NCBI RefSeq assembly: GCF_048771995.1
Contig: NC_133063.1
Span: forward strand, 60,733,310-60,797,309
DNA: 64,000 nucleotides
Source: Taeniopygia guttata
Taxonomy: Eukaryota; Chordata; Aves; Passeriformes; Estrildidae
Reading direction: 5' to 3'
Shown here: piece by piece, positions 47,601-60,133 of the stretch
Layout of the letters: each line of letters opens with the position of its first letter
Numbering within the stretch: position 1 is the stretch's first letter
Position numbers and translations under genes: made by a program
Notes under the pieces: model-generated
Told to the model about the DNA's origin: nothing
Seen by the model: only the letters and a program-made list of their open reading frames with translations
Database searches by the model: none

Positions 47601-50600
47601 TGTCACACTGAGAGCTAACTAAAGATGAACTGCTTGTGGGCTGGGAGAGTAATTGCTTGCTGTTGCTGCCCACAGCTTGTGCTTCATAACTCCTGAGGCT
47701 GCGCAGAGAGAGAGCAGCCTGGGAACTACATGCTTCAATTTGCACTCTAAACAGATGTATGTGGCTACCAGTCACCCCTGAGTAGAGTATTTCTCCAATT
47801 ATTATGTTTTAAGTGGAATTAAAACAGCTTGAAACTTATAGCTGGGGTTTTTGACTTTTAAAATGGATAGAACAAAATATGAATGCCCCAGCTTATAATT
47901 TTATTTCTAACAATAGACCAAGGAAACAGAAATTACCTTTGCTGTCCATTATTTTCTAGTCAACATCTGTGACTTTAACTAATGAACAAGTTATATTGGA
48001 ATAGGATGTAGAGAACAAGGCTATAATATTACAGAGGTATAACAACTTCAACTCAAACTGTTGAAATTTCACTGAAGTGAAATTCAGCAGCATGCAGCCA
48101 CATAATATACAGCCAGAATTTTGCAAAGCTGTACTGTATTCACACCTACAGAAATATTTATTTTGTTTTGCAACATATAAAATATGTAACAACACATATA
48201 AGTTAGTGTAAACACAGCTAATTTTTCACATCTAACTCTACACTTTGTATAAGAAAATTATGTAGTATATGCATGTACTTTTCTATATTTATACATACCT
48301 ATGTATTTTTAAATATGCTAGTAAAATTCTATAAAAAAAGAAAAATCTGAAGCCATTGAAATTGTCGTCCTTGGGTTGTTTTGTTGTTGTTGTTTCTTTT
48401 GCTGTTGTCTTGTGTTTGCTTTTCTGTTCCCTTTTCAGGTTTGTTTTTTTTTTTTCCTTCCAGAAGTGGAGAAATAGATATCACTTTTTGCATCTCAGTT
48501 TTCAAGGTACTTCTGCCCTTGGATGCCATATTACTGATGAGACTTCAAATATCCTGTTGGAAAAACATGGTTAAAGATAACTGCCATTCAAATGACCATG
48601 TGCAGTAAAATTATCAGTTTACTGTGGCAATTCAGATTCTTTTGGCTTAAAAATTTCATCTTAAAAGCTTAAAAGTTTTTGGCTTTGAAGTTTCATCATC
48701 TGTTTTGACCTCAGTAAAAGTGTGCACAACTGTGTTTACATTGGAAGGTGGATAGTAATATAATGTGCAAGGAAAAGTTTCCTTAACTTTCCCTGAAATT
48801 GGCTTGTAGCTGCTGCAAAACAGTGCTTGTTTTGCAGAGCTCTAAATCTTTATTATACACAGAATAACACCTGGTGATAACCTAGTGGTTTTAGCAGCTG
48901 GGTTGTGATTACCTGAGGGCATTAATCATTACAGCTGGTTGGAGATGTGTTTTTCACACTCGAGAAACACAGACCTATGTCAGAGCTGTTACTGTCGATT
49001 GAGCTTTGAGAAGTGACCTGGCCACAGCTTTGAGAAAAGTAAAGGCAAAATCCCATCAATTTCCCTACTCTCCAGTAAGGAACAACTCCTTAATATCCCT
49101 TGCCCTTACATATCTTTATATCCATCTGTGAGAGACCAGGTTTCATTCCAGATGTGTTTATGAGTTATACATTGAAACTAAAGAATCATAATATGAATTA
49201 GTACTGCTTGAGTATGTCACCATCTGACTGTTCAGATTTAAGATTGTGCATTCTCCTCTAAAAGGATTCTGTGCTGTAGCAGAGCTAATCAAACATGAAA
49301 GAGAAGAACTGAATGTATGATTGGCTTGTTTCTTGGCTTTATACAATTTAAATTGGTTGATATGCTGTGTAAGGACCCGAACATCAACCTACATGAATTT
49401 ATGTCTCAGAATATATAACAGGCACATTATTTGCTAGGAAAAACAATCAAACTCTGAAACATTAAGGGTTTGGTAACAGTGAAAGCTATGTTAGCATGAT
49501 ATTTGGAGAAATAAAGCAACAAGATGCATGAGAATGAGAGAAAACCTGCTAAGTTTTGCAATAAGTTAGTTTTTCTATATTTTTCATAATACACAAATCT
49601 AATAATCAGGAGTAGACTGTGCATATCTGTGTGACACATATATTCCTGGTTAAAAAAACAAAATACTTTTTTACATAAAATATTTTGACAGTAAGATATA
49701 AGAATGAATGTGTCACCCTGTGATAAAAGGAATCTTGGCTGTGTGGCATCTAAAGAGTAAACAGAAAAATTAAGGGTGTGAATTGTGACATTTTTTGAAC
49801 TATCCAGATAAAGGAGTAATCTGGAGCAGCCTTTCTGGCTTGTCATTGAATTTTCTTCTAATATAAGGAATTAGAAAACATTTATATCTGTGGTTTGTAT
49901 GTGTGTGTGTTTCTGACATTCCATTCATTATTGCAAATAAGTGTGACGCAGAGGACAGAGAAGCTCAGCCAGATGAGACCTGTTTGTCTTTTGTTTATAG
50001 CCAGTGGCCAGTCCTTTTCCTCAGATACTTGCTTAGGGTGGAGAGCAGCAAACAAAACATCATGTGAATGAAGTTAAGGGTTATGAAGACGTTAATATAG
50101 ATTTCTTCTGAAATGCAATGGAGCTAAGTTCCAGGTGAAAGCCTTGTTTGGCGTGAGAAGAGGTAGGTGATTTAATAGCTCAGACAATCAATGTATTTTA
50201 TTCAGTAGCAAATTTCTCACTGTGATTTCTTGGGAGGAAATGCTGGTCTCTGACTCTAACAAGGAGTTAATCCAGCTGGTTCAGAACATCTTCAGTGTGC
50301 AACAAGTATAAACGAATTGGAATTCAGTCATGAAATCCAGTCTTGATTTCAGCACCTGTCTGACCTCAGGGGACAGAAAACTTCTCTGATGGTGTTTGGG
50401 CAACTGGTGAATGTCATTCTTGTGAGTTGCCTGATGTAGTTGTTGAACTCAGTGCAGGCTAAACTGATGATTTCTGCTTGTTTTGCACACTTCAGATCTG
50501 TACAGGAGCATGGAGTGTATCAGTCCTCCTTGTCGGGACTAACTCTTCCAACTGAAGAGGCATGCCTGCCTGTTTCTGTCCAAACTGATGACAGCTACTT

Positions 50601-50641
50601 ATTTCTAACCTCATACATTAGCCACCCAGCTGCCATATATT
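44690..50641. other. Intergenic, no supported gene
   Basis: About 6 kb. It holds an 18 bp palindrome at 45.3 kb and a moderately GC-rich block at 47.4-47.75 kb with antisense open frames (47403-47606, 47461-47775) that lack similarity. A 139-codon minus-strand frame at 49427-49846 has no recognisable motif. No exon or RNA gene is supported. Confidence 0.55.
45285..45302. repeat. 18 bp perfect palindrome
   Basis: TTCACTATTAATAGTGAA is self-complementary over all 18 bases. Intergenic. Confidence 0.95.
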
Positions 50642-50830
50642 AGAGAATCGCAGAACCAGTTAGGTCAGAAAAGACCTCTGAGATCATCGTGTTCAGCCTT
50701 TGACCAGACACCACCTTGTCACCTAGACCATGGCACTGAGTACCACATCCAGTCTTTCTTTAAACAGCTCCAGGGACAGTGACTCCACCTCCTTCCTGGG
50801 CGTACTGCCCTATATGACTTAGTTTTGTAA
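50642..50830 (-). mobile_element. CR1 LINE 3' fragment, antisense
   Basis: Landmarks are AGAGAATCGCAGAACCAGTT, AGAAAAGACCTCTGAGATCA, CACTGAGTACCACATCCAGT and CAGCTCCAGGGACAGTGACT. They correspond to the complement of the CR1 3' end. About 190 bp remain. Confidence 0.9.
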
Positions 50831-53800
50831 GTCTTTTCTGTTAATATCTTCTGGGCAGGATTTTTTAAAAATCCCTTTTGCTTCCCAGGATTGTGGGAAC
50901 TGCTTTTTTTTTATGTTTTGGGGTTTTTTTGCTGAGTTTTTGTGGATACAGTAAATACAGAGTGGTTCTATGCTTACTAACTACATAAAAGATAAGTAAT
51001 GATCCTCTTAATAGACATGTTTTTAAGCAATGTTCTGTAAGGAAATTTCTTTCTCATTCTCATAAGCATGTGAATGGTTCCACTTTTGTTAATCTTGTCT
51101 AAAATTACAATCTTTTATATCAATATATACAAATATATATACATACATATAAATGAATGCACATTAAAAGAACTGCGTTAGCTTAAGACCAAAATGTATC
51201 ACATCATAAAATTATTATTTTTAACTAATGCTAATAACTAGTACATTTTAATCACCCAAGTATGTTAATTGATAGTGTGAGGCTGTGAGCTACCTGAATT
51301 TCAGTTGTGAAACACTGACATGTGAGCACAGACACTGTAGTGGTCAGCACATAGGTTGCAAGTGGAACAAGATTTGAACCTCCTGTGTTAGCTGTACTGA
51401 CTGAGTACACAAGGGTCCAATGCATGGGAGCAGTGCGGGCTCACTGCACATGCCGCCTCTATATTTGCAGGAGCCTGGCATGTCCTAATGTCTGCTAACT
51501 ACAGAAAGCAGCTGCTTTGATCAGGATGCCAGGCATGTGTAAAATCCTGTTCATATGGACAAATTGTAATTTCAATTTGTACAAAGTTTCTAGGGAAAAA
51601 AGGGATCTCTTGGGGGAAGGTGGTGCATATAGGTTACACGTGGTAGTCCTGTACTAAGAAGCATCATCTCCTTCTTTTCAGGACTTGATGCTTTGAAACA
51701 CATAGAGGGGTAGTATCTTGTGGGTCTTACAAATTTGAAAAGCAGTTTTCTGTGTAAAATGGGGGAAATATCTGATCTCTCTCAGGGGTAGGTAATTCAT
51801 AGTTCCTAAAGACTGCATTTTGTAAAAGTTTTTGGAAATTTCATGACAGTATCAGTTGTTTTCAGTTAAACTAATTGTGAAATAGGAAATTGAGCAATAG
51901 GAACCAATTTTTATCTGTTTGAAGCAGTTCATACCTGAGAAATCAGTTTATGCATTATTTGTTGGTAAGGATGACATACTTCAGATATTGTAGTAATATC
52001 ATCCAGTGAAAACTATTACCACTTGGGTGGCACATTCCAGGGAAGGATTTGTTTTTCATAATTCAACAGGGTTTTTTTTTTTTTTTCTTCTATGGCACAT
52101 TCCTAAAAAAAAAAATTACACTAGCAAGAAGAGAGGAGACTACTAGTAATCAGCTGCACTGTCCTCAGAGCAGTTCTTCAGCATCCTGTGCAAATAATGT
52201 GTGTTATAAACTAGGCTGATGGAAACAAATCCTTGCCCATGTATCTGATTTTCTACAACCAAGAAATCATGCATATTTTAAATGCAACAATTAAGGTTGC
52301 TTAATTGTTTTCTGTTAAGGTTGCATCTGACTGATTTATTTATTTAGACTGACATGATTCTTTGATTCTATAACATAAAATTGTTTTTATAGGACGAACT
52401 TCTGATCCTTCATCTGATCTTCCTATTTCATATCGCACAGTATTGGGTATTATCATAAATTAATGTATATCAAAGCTTAAGACAGGACTCTGCTCCCCAC
52501 AGTCAACTGGAATTGTTCATAATGAACTAGAGCCCTGGCCAGTCTAAAGGAAACCCAGCAGGGTACAAGTCCTCGCTACAGGAGCATCTAACTCTCCAGA
52601 CTGCCTCTCAGGAGTCTGATTTTTAGTGTGTGTGTGGTTTTACATTTCTTCATGGCAGGCTTCAGTTAGTTTTAACAGTAGGAAACACAACATAATGAAA
52701 ACATTATCTTCCTTTGGAATTATGACACAATCTTTAGTCTGAGTTTCCTCTTACAAGTGAGGCATCTAAAATAAGTTACTTACATTACAACTTCAAGATT
52801 GGCCTGATTTTCACAGCTGGCAAACACAATCTGTGTAGCCACTGTATGTTTCACAGGGCTAACTGAATTTCACAGTTTGAGAAAGCAGAAGTACTGAGTT
52901 GATTTTGGAGTGGCCCACAGTGACGTTGGCAGGTGCCTGTAGCAGTCTGATGGCTGGATTGAAAGGGGAGCACAGGGGCCCGTGGGCAGCCCTGCAGGGC
53001 AGTGCTCCAGCTGCATCTAAACAGGCCAGCACAGGAAACTTCTGCTTTCCTGAGCTGGATAACTCAGTCACAGTTATCCCAGGAAACTCTTCACCATGAC
53101 TGGTAACATGTCCTATAGGGATATCTGGCTTTAAACTAGCTTGGTTAAGCACTGGGCTCATATACCAAGTTGACTGTTGAATCCTTCAATTTCCTATATA
53201 TCTACATAAGGCTGCATGACAGGTGGTTGCCAAGTGCAACCAAATATAAACAAACCTGACAGGATCCATATCCTGTAATTAAACTTTCAGTGGCGCTCCT
53301 GACAGTTCTTCTCCAACTTCTCTTTCATGACTTTCAAATATCTGCTCCTCTGCTTCCATGTCGGTCTTGTATTAAATATGAATCCCCTCTTACTTCAGTC
53401 CCTTAAATTTTGTAAGACTGAAGGGACTCTAGTGTTGGAAAATATGAAGACAGATGGAAGTAGTTATGCAATACATGGAGAGGAGAGCTCCTCTTGTTCT
53501 TAAAACAGTAGAAATGTCATTATGGGTAGACAATATGAAAGAATAGATTTGTCTCTTTTCTTCTTCACGTGGAATGAAAATATTTGGAAGATGGAAAAAA
53601 GAATAGACGTGATAATTTCAAAAAGTTTTTTTATGAGAGAGAAAGAAATATTTTAATGGAAACTGGTAATAAGGAAAAAGAATAAAGTTTGAAGTAATAT
53701 AAAATGTATAAGCAACATATAATTGTCTTCAGGAGAAATGCTCTTTTTTATATGCTCCTAGTTTCAGGAAATAATCATACCAAGTTTCCAGCACAGTGCA

Positions 53801-55610
53801 GGTTCAAACTTATGATGAGGAATTTAAACAGGGACTTTCTTATCTGGGTGTATATTTGCCATTTTAAAGCAGCTATAAAAAACCTATCACCTTGTCCTGT
53901 GTGACTCATTTGGGATGGACAGTTTAAGCTGCAGTCAGGTTTGCTGTGGGATCCAGAATGTGTTCAGTGAAGGGGGTTGATCCCTATGAAGCTTGAGTTG
54001 CAAGGGAGATCTCTGGTGGCTCCTGTTGCGCAGCAGTGGCTTTAATAGTAAACCACTAGAGAAACAAGTGAAGAGTTGAAACTCAAACAATGTCTTATAC
54101 CTTCTCTTTTATGCCACCCTTCCTTAAGGAAAAGTTACTCACTGGTTCATCCTTAGTTTTAGTTTGAAAGTTATCAGTTCACAGTGACTATTTGAAATTA
54201 GGATTGTTCTTACTTTTACTGCAAACAGTCACATGAGATGCTTTTCCTCCTGTGTTAGGTGGGAGAATGCGATGGCCTCTTTGTTCTGAGAAAAAACTCC
54301 AGGAGTCAGCAGAGCGCATTCAACTGTCACACAGCTATAAAGCAGTATGAAATACAATATCTCACAGCTTTTAGTTCTGTAGTATAATCAGCTAAAGCAC
54401 TTAGACATCACCACGGCTAAAGCCTAGTTCAGTGCAGCTGCACTGAACAGCATGCATCAGCTGTTATTTTCGGGTTTCAGAAATCAGGTGCTTTAGAAGG
54501 AGGGTCACCCTGTCACCAAAAGCATTTATGTTACAAACACAGAATTAACTTCTCATAGGAGTTCTTGAGTATTTACTAAGAGGTAATTTCACACATAGTT
54601 AAAAAAAAAAATTGGAATACTTATTTTTGTAGCCGTCTCCAGTTGTGTAAGTATTGAGGAAAGTGTATATCAAGTCTGTTGAAGGATTTAGGCTCATAAG
54701 AACATAATATTTATCTTTATGCTTTGGGGGCAGGCGAAAGGCAACCCTCTTTTAATAACCCTTTATTGGAAGAAATGTTCAATATAATTAATTATCTTTT
54801 TTCCTGTCTGATTTTATACTGTGTTGCTGAGATGATTTTTTTTTTTTCAATTTCCATGCTGAGAAAAGAAAAATTCTTAAATTGATAGAAATGAAAAATT
54901 AGTGTACTTTATAACTTTGTGATTATTTTATGGGTTGTTTTACTTTTCTGCTCTGAGTAATGTAATCTTTAATCTCTTTCAGTTTAAATCCCCCATAAAT
55001 TTTGTTTGATGCTTTGTGTTTAGAAGATCCTTTAGGAACGCTTTACTACATCTTCATTTTTGTCCACCTCTCCAGTATTTTATGTCCACCTCTCCAATAT
55101 TTTGGTCATGCATTGTAGTAAGTAGTAACTTAGGGTTTTTTCTTTTTTTTCTTTCTTTCATGATACAAAAAAATAAATGTTCATGGCCATGTTCACAATT
55201 ATTCAGCATTTAGATTTGAACTATGTCAAAGTGCAATATATTCAGGAAGTAAATTATAATAGAATTATCATCTCAAGTGTTATTCTGACCTTTTATAAAT
55301 AAAATGGCCTACACAGGTAATTTTCCTACCCTTGTAAATTTAAAAAAAAGGACTGTTCTCTGGCACTGAGGTTAGTGGACACTTTATTATTGAACTGGAT
55401 GTACCTTCCAAAATATGGTGGCCACATTAAAACTGGATTATCCCATTTCCCAAACAGTGTCCATTAAGATAGAATCAGGGGAGATGCTAGCTGTGTTCCA
55501 ACCAATGCCAGTGATTTCTCTAAACAATCGAACAGCATAGGTAGTTGAGTTTCAGAACGTGAGGAATTACAGAATCATTAGTTGCAGTCAAGGGGACTGA
55601 CAGAAACCAT
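50831..55610. other. Intergenic, no supported gene
   Basis: AT-rich, with TATA repeats near 51120-51150, a small CpG-poor but GC-rich patch at 52.9-53.05 kb, a 22 bp palindrome at 54.43 kb and a 2x tandem duplication of TGTCCACCTCTCCA at 55060-55097. Open frames 52859-53161 (minus) and 53704-53904 (plus) have no similarity. Confidence 0.55.
54427..54448. repeat. 22 bp perfect palindrome centred on CAGCTG
   Basis: The half-site GTTCAGTGCAG is followed directly by its reverse complement, with no spacer. The centre is the E-box CAGCTG. Confidence 0.95.
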
Positions 55611-56175
55611 CTGGTTTTGGCTGGGGTAGTGTTAATTTTCTTCATGTGGCTATCATAGAGCTGTATTTTCCATTTGTGCTGAAAACAGGGTTAATAACAT
55701 AAAAATTTTTAACCTTGAACAGGGCTTACACAGAGCCAAGACTTTTTTTGTGCAGCCACACTGGTGAGATCTTTGGGGGTGCTTGGGAGCTTGTGAGGGC
55801 AAACAGCCAGGACAGGTGACCCCAGCTGACCAAAGGGATATTCCAGACCATGTGACATCATGTTCAGTATATAAAGTGTGAGGAAGAAGGGGCATTTGGA
55901 GTGATGGCATTTATATTCCCAGATCACTTAATTTGTGATGGGGCCCTGCTCTCCTGGAGATAGCTGAGCACCTGCCTACCTTTGGGAAGCAGTGAATGAT
56001 TTCTTTGTTTTGCTTTGCTTGTATGTATGGCTTTTGCTTTCCCTATTAAACTGTCTTTGTCTCAACCCCTGAGTTTTCTCACTTCCAATTCTGTTCCTTA
56101 TCCTGCTGATGGAGGTGTGAGTGAGTGGCTCCATGGAAACTGGCTGCTGGCTGGGGTTAAACCTTATCCCCAGCC
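55611..56175 (+). mobile_element. Avian endogenous retrovirus LTR, sense
   Basis: This matches, from memory, a widespread avian LTR. It starts near TGGTTTTGGCTGGGGTAGTG, followed by GTTAATTTTCTTCATGTGGC, CTTACACAGAGCCAAGACTT, CTGACCAAAGGGATATTCCA and CATGTGACATCATGTTCAGT. A TATATAAAG box lies at about 55868-55876. An ATTAAA poly(A) signal at 56045-56050 comes before CTGTCTTTGTCTCAACCCCT, and the LTR ends near GGCTGGGGTTAAACC. U3, R and U5 are therefore all recognisable. Sequence to about 56.5 kb might be a degenerate primer-binding site and leader, but no gag, pol or env is readable. It lies about 5.6 kb upstream of RASEF in the same orientation. Confidence 0.8.
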
Positions 56176-58388
56176 AAAACTGCTGCCAATGGGGCATTGG
56201 CCAGTGATGTTTTCCCCAGGAAAATTGCCCAGAAGGCTCAGATTGTAGGAATGTCCAATGGCCCTGTGGGCACTGAGCAGCTCAACAGCAAACATCCCTC
56301 CTGGGATGCACAAGTGAAACATTCTTCCCTCATTCTTTTAAGGCCTGCCCTGTTGACGGTACACAGAGTTTGCCTGACATGAATAGCAGAAGGTTTTACA
56401 ACGTGAAAGAGTGGCAGCCACTCTGGCAGGAAGAAGTACTGAATATGTGTGTCTTCTTTAAGGAGAAACCAGAAGGTAAGAGCATTACACACAAGATTGG
56501 AGATTAATTCAGCCTTTCTCTCTGTCTGATCAGATTTAAGTATTTCTTGCTCTAGGTAAGCAAATATCTTTCAGACTGTCTTACAGCTGCTCAAGTGGTT
56601 GAATAGAAACCATCTAGTCAGAATCTGTGAAAATAATGTAAGATTTTTTGGACCAGACAGAGAGAAATTAAAGATGGATTAGTGATCGACTGGCATATGG
56701 AAAATTGTCATCTAGCATTTTCACCAAAGTCTGTTTTTGTCTGCTTATAATGCACTGCAAAACACAGACACTTGGCACAGTGGCTTTGAGCAGCGGTGTG
56801 CTTCTCAATTCCATCACTCTTTCCAGTATCTCTGTGGTTAGGACACTTGCATCAGAAATAACAAAGGTAACCTTAATTTCCTTCTGGCAAAGCAGTGATT
56901 TAAACTTCAATCTTCTGCTTCTGGGGAAATGTTCCAACACATTGAGCAAGAAAGGGAGATAGGTAGAGGGTGAAACAGTGGCCATTGTGTTTACAAGGGA
57001 AACTGTGTTTTTAAAGGAGCTTTGGCATCATTTTGCAGAAAAAGGTCAAAGCTAATCCTAACTGGAAGGAGGCATGTCTGTTTGACCTAACACTGTTTAT
57101 CTCTGTCCTGAAAAGGACACTTCTATCTTCTGTCTTCAGCAGTGCTCATTGTTAACAGGATTTGCACATAGGGAATTGCATTTTGAGATGTCCATTTCTT
57201 TAAGAACAAAGAAGTTTAATCAATAGATGTGATTTGGTTTTGAGTTTTAGAATTGAAAAAACTATGTAGCCTACCCAAATCAAGGAAGGCTTCCCATAAA
57301 AGATAAAATTCATAAGCATTTATTGCTAGCTGCTTATGTTATTAAAAAAAATTACAGATTTTGAGAATTGGCCATGTAAAAACATGTCTTTAGGTCAATA
57401 TTTTAATGTTATTTTTTGGGGGCTGGAGAACTTATTAGACCAGCATGAGGACGACAGCTAACATGTCCAAACCAGTCCCAGCAGTCATTATCAGTCATTC
57501 AGCATCTCTGTGGTTATTCAGTTGATCATACAGACAAGCTTTTACAAAGACTGCTAATAATTAATACTTTCTGTGAAAGCACCTTGAGTACTTTAATATT
57601 TAAATATCAAGGGTTTCTTTTGTCTTTTTCAGGCTGAAGATGCTTCACCTGAAAGACTTTTATTTATACTTCATGATCTGGAGTCATGATCTGGAGTTTG
57701 TTAAAGTGTTATAATACCATGAAGGTCTTTTACAACTTCATTGTCTGAATTGCTAAATGTTTAGGAGAATAAAAAAATTATCTGTATATCCTGAGAAATC
57801 TTTTTGGCTTTTAAATGTACCTCTTCTTAGACAAAGAACTTTTATTGTCACTTTTTGTGTCATTTTTTTACTAAGTTAAAGCATAAAATTGTGTTCTCTC
57901 GAAATATTATTTTTTAATTTCCTGGACTAAGCTTTTAAAGACATAGATTATGCCTTTTTGAGGATGAATAATATTCAGTAGTACTAAAAATTATGCAGTA
58001 GGGAATGAGAGCATGCAGAAATGTTCTGTGATCTGTCCAGACTTGGCATTTAATATGTGCACCCATCCTATGTGTTTCACACAAAGTGCATGCCAGGATA
58101 GAACCAGGTAAACAGTCACTTTAATGCCATCAAAGCACACTTTAATGCACCAAAGCAAAGAAAATGCCATCTATGTAATAAAGAGTACAAAGAAAGACAT
58201 TGTACGAGAGAATAGCAGAAAATGGAAACCAGTAGGAAGAACCACTACCACAGCCCATCTCCTGGAGAGCTCCCAGACTCTGCTCGGCACATCATGTCCT
58301 TCATGTGTCTGTGTTCACTGTGTTTCCCTTCCTGATGAAGAGGTCCTGGCCAAGTAGGTACAAAAAGTACAGATGTACTTGTAAAGTA

Positions 58389-58416
58389 CACTCTCCCAGT
58401 ACTCACTGGGAGAGTG
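58389..58416. repeat. Perfect inverted repeat (12 bp arms, 4 bp loop)
   Basis: Arm CACTCTCCCAGT at 58389-58400, loop ACTC, exact reverse complement at 58405-58416. Confidence 0.95.
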
Positions 58417-60029
58417 ATGCCTTGAGATGTATAGTGACTTGTAGAGGTGATAAAGTTTGTGTTGGGGGGGAAGAAATTGGAGTAGGTTTATATAATTAGT
58501 TTTCAGGGTGTTGTGGTTAATATGATACCTGTGTGTGATATAACTGTTTTCAATATCACTGGTTGATTCTGTTTTATTTATGCGCTCTTGATGTCATGTG
58601 CTTTCCAAGGAGATTGCACAGTTTATGCTAAATTGCTTAAATTGTCCTAATGTAAAACAGAATAAGAGAGTAATTGCAACCACAGAGGGATAAATTTACT
58701 TTCTCAGTCAACCCTAATGCTGGGAAATTTAGTTAAAGTATGCAGAAACAATTCAAAAGATATATTCTATCCTCAGTAGAAGATCAGAACAGTTTAGATG
58801 TTATTGTAGATAAAGCCCAAGACCATAAACAAAATGATAAAAAGTAAATCAGTGAATAGTTGTTCCAATTTATGTCCTGTTTCCTAACTTTTAAATGCTT
58901 GATGTTCCAAGTTAAAAATCTTCCTTTAATATGTATGTAAGGTTCCTAAGACAGTATATTGAGAGGGATGGGAAGAGGTTGCTATTTCAGGCATTGAATC
59001 TGCTTGGAGCACAGCACTCCAGCTTTTTGGGACTTCTGCATAGCTCTGCATAGTTACCTTCAGAGACCGCATAAGTTCAAATAGCATTCCAAGGTTCCAT
59101 AGTTTATCCCAGTGGTCAGCTCAGCTCCTCTGCTCTTTTGCTTCATGGGACAATAGGTCTTGCTGTCATGTGTTGCCACTCCTTTCTTTTCTGGTTTACC
59201 TGTCTATTCCAGTCTGTAACACTTAACTTCAATCTCTGTAACAGTGTTAAAATCCACCTTTTTCCACTCAGTACAATAGTACTCTTTAGTAGTGATACAA
59301 TGAATCCTTTCTTGTTCCTCTGTTGCCTTAGGTCTCTCTAAAGTTCCTGAAAATGATTTAATTTTCTCTTCTGCCTCTTCAGCCAAATAGACGCTTGGGC
59401 TCACTTTTGAGTTTCATGGCACAGTAAAGCAAAAACAAATGATGGACTGAAAATTTAGTGCATGGTATATCTGTATCTTCAGTATCTTATGCATGAATTT
59501 AAAACTTCTCTTATGAATTGAAGACTACTATGCTACATAAGCAATGCCTTGTATTTGCATATTTATTTAAGTTGTTCTGAGAAAAGGGACATGATTTCAG
59601 AAGAAAGCATTGTTTTGCCATTGCCTGCTGGTAATCCTGGTCTTACCACTCATTCTTTGGTGCTAACAAATAAACCATTTATTATCTTTGTGCAGTTGTG
59701 TCAGAAAAATTCAACTAAACCATGGCCTGCCAAGCAAGCATGGGCTGTGTACTATCATGAACTATTGCAAGCATGATCTCTTTTGCAGAACATACCTATG
59801 CCATGGCAGTGCTAAATGATACACTGTGCTTCATGCCAGTGTCTGAGATTTGTGTGACAAAAATTATGTAACAGGAAAAAGAAAATAAAAAAAAACCCAA
59901 CAGGGACTACATGTCCAAAGTCTATGCCCTTTGCTTAGCAGCCCAAGGTAGTGACTATCACTAAAGATGCACACAAGAGTATGTAAAAGAGTGGGTAGGA
60001 TAGCTGACCAATGTCAACTCAATCTGCAG

Positions 60030-60100
60030 GCACAAAAGAAAAAAAAGAAAAAAGAAAAAAAAAAGAAAGAAAAAAAAACCCAAACAAAAAAACCCAAACC

Positions 60101-60132
<32 letters not shown>
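60030..60132 (+). repeat. Long A-rich tract
   Basis: About 100 bp of A with scattered G, then ACCC, ending in an almost pure A run at about 60103-60132. It is about 1.3 kb upstream of the RASEF CpG island and likely length-variable or assembly-sensitive. Confidence 0.9.

Positions 60133-60133
<1 letters not shown>

Noticed and set aside
49427-49846. 139-codon minus-strand open frame
   Set aside because: Composition is that of random AT-rich translation, with no motif and no splice or promoter context.
56668-56985. 105-codon minus-strand frame with a plus-strand shadow
   Set aside because: I considered an exapted ERV gene fragment, but no retroviral motif is visible and the frame is short.
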